From Bacteroidota bacterium (GTDB lineage Bacteria > Bacteroidota > Bacteroidia > Chitinophagales > Chitinophagaceae), in the NCBI GenBank assembly GCA_005882315.1, contig VBAR01000001.1, forward strand, positions 1,499,736-1,563,735: DNA of 64,000 nt, in the 5' to 3' direction. The stretch's first letter is position 1. Each line of letters begins with the position of its first letter. This document shows, one piece after another, positions 35,751 through 43,977 of the stretch. The notes below the pieces were generated by a model. That model did no database searches. It was not told the origin of the DNA and saw only the letters and a program-made list of their open reading frames with translations. The position numbers were made by a program, and so were the translations under genes.

Positions 35751-36791
35751 TTAGGAAGATTTGTTTTTTAAAGAGGATTCGCGGATCACAAGATCTGCAC
35801 GGAGCACAATTGTATTGGTGGTTTTTGTACTTGATAAACCTTTAAGATGGTTGATAAGATTCATTACTGCTACCTCACCTACCTGGAACCCTGAATAATT
35901 TACAGTAGTAAGATTAGGTTCAATGACCTTGCTGATAGGGTCATTATTAAAGCCCGCAAAAGCAATATCATCCGGAATATTTATGCCCGCTGTTTTTAAC
36001 CGCATCATGCAGTGAACTGCTGCTGTATCGTTAGCGGCAAAGACTGCATCGGGGCGGTTTGCAACTTTCATTTTTAATATATGTTCGGCAGCATCGGTAC
36101 CAGCCTGTTCATTAAGTTCGCTGATATAATGAAGCGTATCGTCAAACGGAATATCAAAGTCCTGCAAGGCCTTTTTATACCCTCTTAAACGTTCAGAATA
36201 GACATCCCGAAGCAGGTTGCCACCGAGATGCATGATTCGCTTACAACCCTGTTCCAGCAAGTGTTTAGTCACATCGTATGCAGCTAAAAAGTTATCAATA
36301 ATAATGCTTGTGCTTTCGCTATGTGGAAAGGTTCTGTCAAAAAAAACGACCGGTATTCCCTTATTAAAAAAAGCCTGGAGATGGGAGATATTCTCAGTAT
36401 CATAAGCCAGCGATATCAGTAACCCATCCACTCGTTTATTGAACAAAGTATGAGCATTGATCTTTTCTTTTTCCCGCTTTTCAAGAGATTGGGTTATAAT
36501 AAGATTATAATGTTCACGGGTGGCCACATCTTCCATTCCGGCAAGAACGGAGGACATAAAACTACTGTTAAGCCGGGGTACGATCACACCAATAGCATGG
36601 GTGCGTTTGCTACGTAAGCTACTAGCAAACATGTTTGAACGATATCCCAATTCCTGCGCTGCTTCAGCAATTTTTTTTCGGGTATTCTTATTAATGGCAG
36701 GATGATTCTTAAGACCCCTGCTCACTGTAGTGGCTGAAATATTAAGATGTTTAGCAATATCATAGATCGTTATTTCCTTTTGCTCTGCCAT
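35751..36791 (-). CDS. LacI-family transcriptional regulator (outer copy)
   Basis: A 346-residue LacI/GalR regulator and tandem paralogue of the inner copy. The helix-turn-helix ITIYDIAKHLNISATTVSRG is followed by the hinge and an effector domain (AIGVIVPRLNSSFMSSVLAG, VDGLLISLAYDT, FNNDPISKVIEPNLTTVNY). The 39-base gap to the inner copy contains an operator-like site, and another lies about 48 bases upstream of its own start. Recognition helices of the two copies are similar but not identical (SSATVSRALK against SATTVSRGLK). They may therefore share or split the two operators. Bacteroidota sugar loci more often use hybrid two-component or SusR-type regulators. Confidence 0.92.
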   Translation of the reverse strand: MAEQKEITIYDIAKHLNISATTVSRGLKNHPAINKNTRKKIAEAAQELGYRSNMFASSLRSKRTHAIGVIVPRLNSSFMSSVLAGMEDVATREHYNLIITQSLEKREKEKINAHTLFNKRVDGLLISLAYDTENISHLQAFFNKGIPVVFFDRTFPHSESTSIIIDNFLAAYDVTKHLLEQGCKRIMHLGGNLLRDVYSERLRGYKKALQDFDIPFDDTLHYISELNEQAGTDAAEHILKMKVANRPDAVFAANDTAAVHCMMRLKTAGINIPDDIAFAGFNNDPISKVIEPNLTTVNYSGFQVGEVAVMNLINHLKGLSSTKTTNTIVLRADLVIRESSLKNKSS

Positions 36792-36838
36792 AATTTATAC
36801 CCCACTGCAAATAAAAGTAGGTTTTTTTGAAAAAAAAA

Positions 36839-36854
36839 TTGCAATCGGTTGCAA
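36839..36854. promoter_or_regulatory. LacI-type operator in the divergent region
   Basis: TTGCAATCGGTTGCAA has 6-base arms (TTGCAA/TTGCAA) around TCGG. Its core is identical to the site at 35714-35727. It overlaps the -33 part of the putative susC promoter, and for leftward transcription it lies about 48 bases before the outer lacI start. It is therefore well placed to repress both directions. Confidence 0.75.
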
Positions 36855-36878
36855 TTTTCTGAAAATCCCCTATATTCG
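36849..36878 (+). promoter_or_regulatory. putative Bacteroidota-type promoter for susC
   Basis: TTG at 36849-36851 is followed after 19 bases by TATATTCG at 36871-36878. This resembles the Bacteroidota sigma-A pattern of a -33 TTTG/TTG and a -7 TAnnTTTG, with one mismatch in the -7 box. The -33 element lies inside the operator. The call is by eye only. A start site near 36885 would leave a leader of roughly 430 bases. Confidence 0.4.
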
Positions 36879-37313
36879 TAATCAGAAATTTAGTTGAGGA
36901 GTTTAAAAATAAGTTTTCTGGATCTAATAACTGCTTCCGCTGTATGAGAAATAATGTATCGTCTTCCGACATGCCCAATAAGCATTTTTCAATTGCTGGC
37001 ACACTGTATACTTCTATTACCACCATTAAGCCTAATTACCACTGCATTATTTTACAAAACAGAATTTATTTTTTCTTTTTTTTATTACAGGCAGAAGCAC
37101 TAAAAATTCAAATAGTAAGACCCTTAAAAAGAGTTATCCAGGTTAATTATAGATTTTTTCGTTTGAAGGCAACGGCATAAGTGAATAGAGAGATATAAGA
37201 GATATAGTTATATAAAAGATCTTTTTCCAAATGAAAAACAGAGACTAAACGATAGTCTGTCGATAAAAGTTGATTGCTAATTTTTTAAAATTCAAAATTT
37301 AAAACTGCTGATT

Positions 37314-40300
37314 ATGAAAGTATCATTACAACGAGCCAGAAAAGTCCTCGTTTGGCAAAACCGGTCCATGCAAAAGTTACTATCTTTTGCATTTTCAGGT
37401 TTCCTCATTTTGAGTCTCTCTCTTCCCGGTCTGACCCAAAATAACATCCAGGTGAAAGGACGTGTTGCGGATGAAACCGGTCACGGTGTTGCCAAGGCTT
37501 CAATTTCTGTCAAAGGCACTACGATCGGTGCCACCGCAGATGAAAATGGTAACTATGAGATCACAGCACCTTCCAATGGTACGCTGGTGATTTCTGCGAT
37601 AAATTTTGCAACTCAGGAGGTAAAAATAAACGGCAGGCCAACATTGAATGTTGACCTCGCTTCAATAGAAAAGGTCGAAAGCGAAGTAATTGTAACCGGT
37701 TATGGGATTACCCAAAGAAAAAAAGATGTTACAGGTTCTATAGTATCTGTAAAAGGAGAAACGCTAAACGAGATCAAAGCACCTAATGTCATTAATCAGT
37801 TACAGGGTCGTGCAGCCGGTGTAGACATTGTTACTAATGGTAATACTATTGGAACAGCAGGTCAAATTCGTATTCGTGGCAACCGCTCAATAACTGGTAA
37901 CAATAATCCATTGATCGTTGTAGATGGAATGGCATACGGAGGAAGCATCAACGATATTAATCCGGACAACGTGGCAAGTCTTGACGTATTGAAAGATGCT
38001 TCTGCAACAGCCATATATGGCTCACGCGGTTCAAATGGCGTTATTATCATCACAACAAAACGAGGCACAAACGGCAAAGCAGTTACAAGCTATAATGGTT
38101 ATGTAGGCGTGGTCAATCCAATTGGCACTTACAGGCTGTTTAATGGAACGGAATATGCACAGTTTAAAGCGGATGCCGCTGCAGGTAATTCCGTTACCGC
38201 CGGTGCAAGTCTTTATTCGCTCAGAGCCATCGAGCAAACTAACCTGGCAGCGGGAGTAAGTACAGATTGGCAGGACCTGTTGCTGACTGAAGGTATCAGA
38301 ACAAGCCATGATTTAAGTGTTAAAGGAGGTACAGATAGAACACAATATTTCTTCGGTTTAGGTTATTACAGGGAAACGGGGGTCACACACGACCAGGATC
38401 TGGATCGTTATTCTTTCAGTGTCAATATCGATCACAAATTGTCTGAACGTTTTAAAGTCGGGTTTACCAGTTTCAACACTATTCTAAAATCAAATAGGCT
38501 CGGCACCAATGCTTATGGCTCCGCAACAAGGCTCGGCCCTCTGTTTAAGCCCTATAACGATGATGGTACTTTAAATTTTAAGCCTGCAAGCTCCCAGGGT
38601 GTGGATGATGCACAAATAAATCCACTTACTTCCATAGGTAATGATGATTTGATCAAAGCATATCAACGCAGACTTCAGATACAGGATAATTTTTACCTGG
38701 AGCTGAAAATATTAAAAGAGCTGAAGTTCAAAACGAGTTTTGGTTTTGGCTGGTCTCAGACTTTAGGCCAGAATTATACAGGGCCGAACACCGTATTTAA
38801 CAATAACACTACAACAGCAAATTCAAGTCTTAGCCAGTCCAATGCAGAAGGCTGGCAATATACCATCAACAACTCTTTTGAGTATGCTAAGACCTTTGCC
38901 CAAAAACATAAACTGCAGGCACAGGTTTTACAAGAAATACAAAAGAATCATTTCCAGTCCCAGCAATTCAATGGAGTTGGCGTACCTGCCGACTTTCTGC
39001 AGGATTATAACTGGCAGCAGGTAAATACGATCAATCCACAAGGCGGAGCCTATAGCGAATCTGCTTTGATTGGTTATATGGCTAGAGCGATTTATTCATT
39101 CGATGATAAATATTTACTGACCGCGACGGTGAGAACGGATGGCGCCTCTGTATTAGCACCGGGTCATCAATGGGTGACTTATCCAGCCTTCAATGTTGGT
39201 TGGAATATCGATAGAGAGAACTTCATGAGTGGTATAAATGTGATTTCAAGCCTCAAACTGAGAGGAGGTTGGGGGGTCAGTTCTAACGCTGGTATAAATC
39301 CTTATACTACCTTAGGTAGCCTTACTGCCAATTTCTATAATTATGGTCAGGGTTCTACAGTCGGCACCAATTACGCAAACGGTTATCTTATTAATTCAGC
39401 TCCTAACCCTGATCTCACCTGGGAAAAAACGGCGGGTCTGAATATTGGCGTTGACTTTGGTCTTTTTAAAAACCGTCTGACGGGTTCAATAGATTATTAT
39501 GACACCAAAACAACTGATATCTTGTTGCAGAAAAGGATTCCAGGCAGTCTCGGTGTTCCCGGTGGTCAATTGACCAACGTGGGTGAGACAGCATCTCATG
39601 GTTTGGAAGTTGTTTTGAGCAGCCGGAATATCGAGACCAAAGGCGGATTTACATGGCGCACTGATTTCAATGTGTTCTACAACAGGGAAAAGATCGTGGC
39701 CCTGCAGAATAATCTTAAACAAGATTTGGGGAATGGATGGTTCGTAGGTCAACCAGTTACTACGATCTATGATTACAAAAAAATTGGTATCTGGCAAACA
39801 AGCGAAGCAGCACAGGCTACAATATATGGAGTAAAGCCAGGTGATATTAAGATAGAGGATATGACCAAGGATAATTCAATTACTTCTGCGGATCGGCAAA
39901 TAATAGGGAATTTTCAACCCGATTTCATAGCAGGCATGACCAACTATTTCAAATATAAGGATTTTGACCTGAGCTTTGTCCTGTTCGGACGCTTTGGCCA
40001 GACCGTGGTGTGTACTTATCTATCTGCAGATGGCGGTGGTAATGGGTATCCATTTTTCCTGAACAGCCGCGTAGAGCAGTTAAAGGTAGATTACTGGACC
40101 CCGACCAATCCCACTAATGATTTTCCCCAGCCCGATGCCGGTGTCGATGGATTGCAATACACATCAACGCTGACCTACCGGGACGGCTCTTTTATTAAGA
40201 TAAGAACTATCGACTTGGGATATAATTTACCTACAAGGTTGGTTAGTAAGGCAGGTATTCAATCATTAAGGGTATATGTATCAGCACAGAATCCTTTTAT

Positions 40301-40481
40301 CCTCTGGGCCCCACTCGTAAGAGATAATTTGGGTCTTGATCCGGAAGGTAATGGTGTAGGAAATTCAATCGGCACACAGGGTGGTGGTGCAACCTCAGTA
40401 GCTAACGATCGGGCGATAACTGTCGGAATGGGTGTGCCACCAACACGCCAAATTATTCTTGGAGTAAACCTTAAATTCTAA
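37314..40481 (+). CDS. SusC-like TonB-dependent outer-membrane transporter
   Basis: A 1055-residue SusC/RagA-type channel that takes up oligosaccharides across the outer membrane, powered by TonB-ExbBD. After a long N-terminal signal (MKVSLQRARKVLVWQNRSMQ, then a hydrophobic segment ending PGLTQ) comes the carboxypeptidase-regulatory-like domain (VKGRVADETGHGVAKASISV). This is followed by the Ton-box-like EVIVTGYGITQRKKDVTGSI, the plug domain (LQGRAAGVDI, IRIRGNRSI, VVDGM, ASATAIYGSRGSNGVIIITT) and the 22-strand beta-barrel ending in ILGVNLKF. It is followed after 19 bases by its SusD partner. Xylo-oligosaccharide is the inferred cargo. Confidence 0.96.
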   Translation: MKVSLQRARKVLVWQNRSMQKLLSFAFSGFLILSLSLPGLTQNNIQVKGRVADETGHGVAKASISVKGTTIGATADENGNYEITAPSNGTLVISAINFATQEVKINGRPTLNVDLASIEKVESEVIVTGYGITQRKKDVTGSIVSVKGETLNEIKAPNVINQLQGRAAGVDIVTNGNTIGTAGQIRIRGNRSITGNNNPLIVVDGMAYGGSINDINPDNVASLDVLKDASATAIYGSRGSNGVIIITTKRGTNGKAVTSYNGYVGVVNPIGTYRLFNGTEYAQFKADAAAGNSVTAGASLYSLRAIEQTNLAAGVSTDWQDLLLTEGIRTSHDLSVKGGTDRTQYFFGLGYYRETGVTHDQDLDRYSFSVNIDHKLSERFKVGFTSFNTILKSNRLGTNAYGSATRLGPLFKPYNDDGTLNFKPASSQGVDDAQINPLTSIGNDDLIKAYQRRLQIQDNFYLELKILKELKFKTSFGFGWSQTLGQNYTGPNTVFNNNTTTANSSLSQSNAEGWQYTINNSFEYAKTFAQKHKLQAQVLQEIQKNHFQSQQFNGVGVPADFLQDYNWQQVNTINPQGGAYSESALIGYMARAIYSFDDKYLLTATVRTDGASVLAPGHQWVTYPAFNVGWNIDRENFMSGINVISSLKLRGGWGVSSNAGINPYTTLGSLTANFYNYGQGSTVGTNYANGYLINSAPNPDLTWEKTAGLNIGVDFGLFKNRLTGSIDYYDTKTTDILLQKRIPGSLGVPGGQLTNVGETASHGLEVVLSSRNIETKGGFTWRTDFNVFYNREKIVALQNNLKQDLGNGWFVGQPVTTIYDYKKIGIWQTSEAAQATIYGVKPGDIKIEDMTKDNSITSADRQIIGNFQPDFIAGMTNYFKYKDFDLSFVLFGRFGQTVVCTYLSADGGGNGYPFFLNSRVEQLKVDYWTPTNPTNDFPQPDAGVDGLQYTSTLTYRDGSFIKIRTIDLGYNLPTRLVSKAGIQSLRVYVSAQNPFILWAPLVRDNLGLDPEGNGVGNSIGTQGGGATSVANDRAITVGMGVPPTRQIILGVNLKF

Positions 40482-40500
40482 TTCTTTAAATATTATTTTA

Positions 40501-42291
40501 ATGAAACATAGAAAAATTATACAAAGCCTATTTTTAATCGCAATAATATTTGCGAACACAGGGTGTAAAAAGCTATTGGAAGAACAGCCCAGGACGAGTT
40601 TCACACCTCCTTTCTTCGCCACGAGTGATGGTCTCCAGGGTGGTATTGCCGGCATTTACACTAGTTTTCGAACTCAGTGGTCAAATCAAATTTGGACTCA
40701 ATTGTTCGATGGAGGTACCGATGAAGCCCTTCGGGGCGGGTCTGTTGACGCCGGCGCAGCCAGCTGGATGATCTACAATAACCCGGTAATAAAAAGTAAT
40801 ACCAGCAATTATGAAGGTTTCTGGAACACGTTGTATACTGATATCAATACAGCAAATGGAGTTTTGCAATATGGAGTCGATGCAGATATACCGGCGGCTA
40901 CCAAAACCCAGCTCCTGGCCCAGGCTAAATTCCTACGGGGCTTCTGTTATTTTTATCTTGTAACAACATTTGGCCAGGTTCCTTTGCACACAACTCTTAA
41001 TACATCTGCATCAACGGCCGATGCTCCTGCTCCCCTTGCCGATTTATATGCGCAAATTATCAAAGACTTCACTGAAGCATCTGCTGATTTGCCGAATATC
41101 CCGAATGCAGCAATGGGTAAGCCAGCATTCAAAGCAACAGCGTTATTCCTGCTTGCCAAAACATATCTCTGGCGCGGTTGGTCGACTGCTGCACAGCCCA
41201 ACGACTACCAGCAGGCATACACCATATCTAAAGCTATCATTGATAATAAGGCAACATATGGCTTGAACCTTTTGCCTAGTTTCAGTACGGTGTTTAGGGA
41301 AGGACAGGAATATAGCTCTGAAATATTGATGGTAATAGATCATACAAAGGACCTTAAATTCGGACAGAACTCTCCAGTAGGCAACGGTGCCACAAGTTTT
41401 AGTGAGAACAAATCGAATTTCATGTGGCGCCCCAACTATCCGACTATGAATGCAAACTACCCTGCAACCGGGGGGAGCAATGTTTGTTTGAGAGATACTC
41501 GGAATGGTCGTCCTTTTGTTCGCCTCAGACCAAATACAAAATATGTGATGGATCAGGCATTTGCCAACAGGGCCACAGACTCCAGGTATGATGGCACATT
41601 TGAGACGATATGGCTGTCCAACAGCATACCTGAATCAGTAAAAGGAACCACGGGTGTCACTACTCCAAGAGGTACACTGATCAATGGTGTAGACACAGCC
41701 ATTTGGATGGCGGATAGAGTAGTGACTGCGGCTGAAAGAGCTGCCTTCAAAGGAATAATTCTCGAACCGGACCATTTGGCTGGAGCCACCGTAAAATATA
41801 CAGCAGCCTTCTTCCCCAGCGTGAGAAAATTTGATGACTCAACAAGAGGCCACATGAATGATTATTCAGATAGGCCATACATTCTTTTCCGTTTTGCTGA
41901 AGTGTATCTGATAGCCGCCGAAGCAGCCATCAAAGGCGGTGCAACAGCCCAGGACGCTGCAAACATGATAAACGTCCTTAGAACAAGGGCTGCGTTAAAG
42001 GACAATCAAACTCCGGCACAATATGCAGCTGCAGTTGCAGCACAACAGATTACCTCTGGCCAGGCGACATTAGATTTTCTGTTGGACGAACGTAGCCGAG
42101 AACTATTTGCAGAGGATTGCCGGTGGTGGGACCTTTCGCGAACAAAGACTCTTGTCTCACGAGTTCAGCTACACAATACAGAAGCTGCGGCTGGAGTACA
42201 ACCATTTAATATGCTAAGACCAATTCCGCAATCGCAGATCGATTTGGTCACCGAAGGTCCGGTTTATCCGCAAAACCCAGGATATCAATAA
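40501..42291 (+). CDS. SusD/RagB-like surface glycan-binding lipoprotein
   Basis: A 596-residue SusD-family lipoprotein (signal ends FANTGCKKLLEEQP, Cys22) that caps the SusC channel and binds the incoming glycan. The alpha-helical TPR-like scaffold is evident in AQAKFLRGFCYFYLVTTFGQ, KATALFLLAKTYLWRG and RFAEVYLIAAEAAIKGG. The C-terminal FLLDERSRELFAEDCRWWDL and FNMLRPIPQSQIDL are strongly conserved in the family. It closes the first rightward transcription unit, followed by a strong hairpin terminator at 42342. Confidence 0.95.
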   Translation: MKHRKIIQSLFLIAIIFANTGCKKLLEEQPRTSFTPPFFATSDGLQGGIAGIYTSFRTQWSNQIWTQLFDGGTDEALRGGSVDAGAASWMIYNNPVIKSNTSNYEGFWNTLYTDINTANGVLQYGVDADIPAATKTQLLAQAKFLRGFCYFYLVTTFGQVPLHTTLNTSASTADAPAPLADLYAQIIKDFTEASADLPNIPNAAMGKPAFKATALFLLAKTYLWRGWSTAAQPNDYQQAYTISKAIIDNKATYGLNLLPSFSTVFREGQEYSSEILMVIDHTKDLKFGQNSPVGNGATSFSENKSNFMWRPNYPTMNANYPATGGSNVCLRDTRNGRPFVRLRPNTKYVMDQAFANRATDSRYDGTFETIWLSNSIPESVKGTTGVTTPRGTLINGVDTAIWMADRVVTAAERAAFKGIILEPDHLAGATVKYTAAFFPSVRKFDDSTRGHMNDYSDRPYILFRFAEVYLIAAEAAIKGGATAQDAANMINVLRTRAALKDNQTPAQYAAAVAAQQITSGQATLDFLLDERSRELFAEDCRWWDLSRTKTLVSRVQLHNTEAAAGVQPFNMLRPIPQSQIDLVTEGPVYPQNPGYQ

Positions 42292-42341
42292 ACGTAAGCA
42301 AGCAAGTAGTAGTTTATATTTTGACAATTATCAATTTACAA

Positions 42342-42378
42342 GACCGGGGAAAGGTTATTCATCCCCGGTCTTCAATTT
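42342..42378 (+). terminator. Rho-independent-like terminator after susD
   Basis: A perfect 9-base stem, GACCGGGGA (42342-42350) and TCCCCGGTC (42362-42370), has an 11-base loop and is followed by TTCAATTTCA. It lies 50 bases after the SusD stop, so susCD probably form their own transcript or a level-adjusted segment of the longer one. Confidence 0.75.
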
Positions 42379-42492
42379 CAAATACCAGGCATTGATAATT
42401 AATAAGCATTAATTTGCTCAAGTTTTATAATATCATTTAATCTTTATTATTAGTGAATAATCCCTTGTGTTCAAAGAATTAATTCAAGTGTT

Positions 42493-43956
42493 ATGTGCAG
42501 TGCCACGGAAAGATTTTTCAGTTTCTTGGTTTTATTTTTTTTTCTCTCTGGTTGCAAACAAATAGAAAGTTCAACTTATGAACCGATTGGAGAACAAAAT
42601 CTGGCTTATAAGTGGGGTGATGTAGCAATGACGGCTACAGCAAACAATACCGAACAATTCTCCCCCCGTCCAACAGTTACTTCAAGGTTCTTAGGTCTCA
42701 TCTGGACTGCTGTGTTCGATGCATGGTCAAGATATGACTCTATAGCTACTCCTGTTTATTTGCAAAACGTAGATCGTCGTCCGGCACCCGAAAGAACATT
42801 GGCTAATAAAGAAAAAGCAATTAGCTACGCAGCATATAAAACAATGATGGAGTATTACTCCTCCGATTCAGTAATGCTTACTGAAAAAATGAGATCATTT
42901 GGGTTTGATCCTTATAACAATTCACTGGATACTAAAACACCTGAGGGAATAGGAAATCTTGCGGCAAAAACTGTCATGGAAGCAAGAATGAATGACGGCT
43001 CCAATCAAGGCGGCCGCATAAGTAGATCAAACGGAAAGCCTTATTCTGATTATACTGGCTATTATCCTGTTAATTCCGCTGACACTATGAATGATATTAA
43101 GCATTGGCAGCCGAAATATTTTTCTGATGGTAAAGGAGGGAGGTTTGCTCCCGGCTGTCTTACCCCACACTGGGGCTTGGTAAAGCCTTTGTTCATAGAT
43201 TCAGCTAATCAATTCAGGTCCCCTCCACCTCCACCACTTATATCAGAAGAGTTGAAAAAAGAAGTTACGGCTGTGGTGGATTACCAAGCAAATCTTACAA
43301 ATGAACAGAAAGCCCTTGTTGAGTTTATGAGGGACGGTCCCCGGTCTGTCCAGCAAGCCGGACATTGGTTCATATTTTCTCAAGAAGTTTCAAAGAAAGA
43401 TAAACACACATTGGATGATGATGTCAAAATGTACTTTTCAGTTGAGGCAGCAGCTATGGATGCTTTTATCGCTTGCTGGGATACTAAAATGCATTATGAC
43501 TTTGCAAGACCATATACCTTGGTGCATTATTATTTTAAAGACAAGAATATAAAAGGATGGTCCGGTCCACAGAAAGGGTGGGGTGAAATAAAGGGACAGG
43601 ATTGGAGACCTTACTCTCCTGATGCATTTTTATGTCCTGCATTTCCAAGCTATGTTTCAGGACATAGTACTGTTAGCGGAGCTTGCTCAGAAGTGCTACG
43701 GCTTTTCACAGGAAGTGATAAATTTGGGTTTGAGGTTAAAAGAACCCCGGGTGAATTGACAGAACCTGATAATTTAGGTCAACCAATATTCCTAAAATTC
43801 GAAACGTTTTCACAAACAGCGGACATGGCAGGCATCTCCCGTGTTATGGGGGGATACCATATACCGATAGAAAATGTCGAAGGTTTAAAACTTGGACGGA
43901 GTGTAGGAAATATTGTATTTAATAAATGCCAGTCTTATATAAATGGAACAAAGTAG
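42493..43956 (+). CDS. vanadium-dependent haloperoxidase-like lipoprotein
   Basis: A 487-residue lipoprotein (FFFLSGCKQ, Cys21) of the vanadium haloperoxidase/PAP2 superfamily. All five vanadate- or phosphate-binding positions of haloperoxidases are present with their exact spacing: Lys332 and Arg339 (KMHYDFARP), Ser389-Gly390-His391 (SYVSGHST), and Arg450 and His456 (SRVMGGYHIP). These proteins either oxidise halides with peroxide or act as phosphatases, and sequence alone does not separate the two. It leads a three-gene lipoprotein set between SusD and GH30. The link to xylan may be oxidative attack on lignin-bound material, but this is speculation. Confidence 0.85.
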   Translation: MCSATERFFSFLVLFFFLSGCKQIESSTYEPIGEQNLAYKWGDVAMTATANNTEQFSPRPTVTSRFLGLIWTAVFDAWSRYDSIATPVYLQNVDRRPAPERTLANKEKAISYAAYKTMMEYYSSDSVMLTEKMRSFGFDPYNNSLDTKTPEGIGNLAAKTVMEARMNDGSNQGGRISRSNGKPYSDYTGYYPVNSADTMNDIKHWQPKYFSDGKGGRFAPGCLTPHWGLVKPLFIDSANQFRSPPPPPLISEELKKEVTAVVDYQANLTNEQKALVEFMRDGPRSVQQAGHWFIFSQEVSKKDKHTLDDDVKMYFSVEAAAMDAFIACWDTKMHYDFARPYTLVHYYFKDKNIKGWSGPQKGWGEIKGQDWRPYSPDAFLCPAFPSYVSGHSTVSGACSEVLRLFTGSDKFGFEVKRTPGELTEPDNLGQPIFLKFETFSQTADMAGISRVMGGYHIPIENVEGLKLGRSVGNIVFNKCQSYINGTK

Positions 43957-43977
43957 TGTTTAAAAAAATCTTGATTG

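Larger units (their letters stand above)
36792..37313. promoter_or_regulatory. divergent control region between lacI and susC
   Basis: This 522-base stretch separates the leftward and rightward arms. It holds the operator at 36839-36854 and a likely rightward promoter at 36849-36878. The following ~430 bases up to the susC ATG are AT-rich, and I see no convincing gene there. A 78-codon frame at 36944-37180 has no family resemblance and no clear ribosome-binding site. If the promoter is right, susC has a long untranslated leader. No strong hairpin was recognised in it by eye. Confidence 0.6.

Noticed and set aside
36944-37180. 78-codon frame in the susC leader
   Set aside because: Biased towards Phe and Ile, no recognisable family, no ribosome-binding site; probably chance in AT-rich DNA.
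43975-43977. TTG start for the ASPIC/UnbV lipoprotein
   Set aside because: The ATG immediately following (43978) gives the same signal peptide and is the more likely start.
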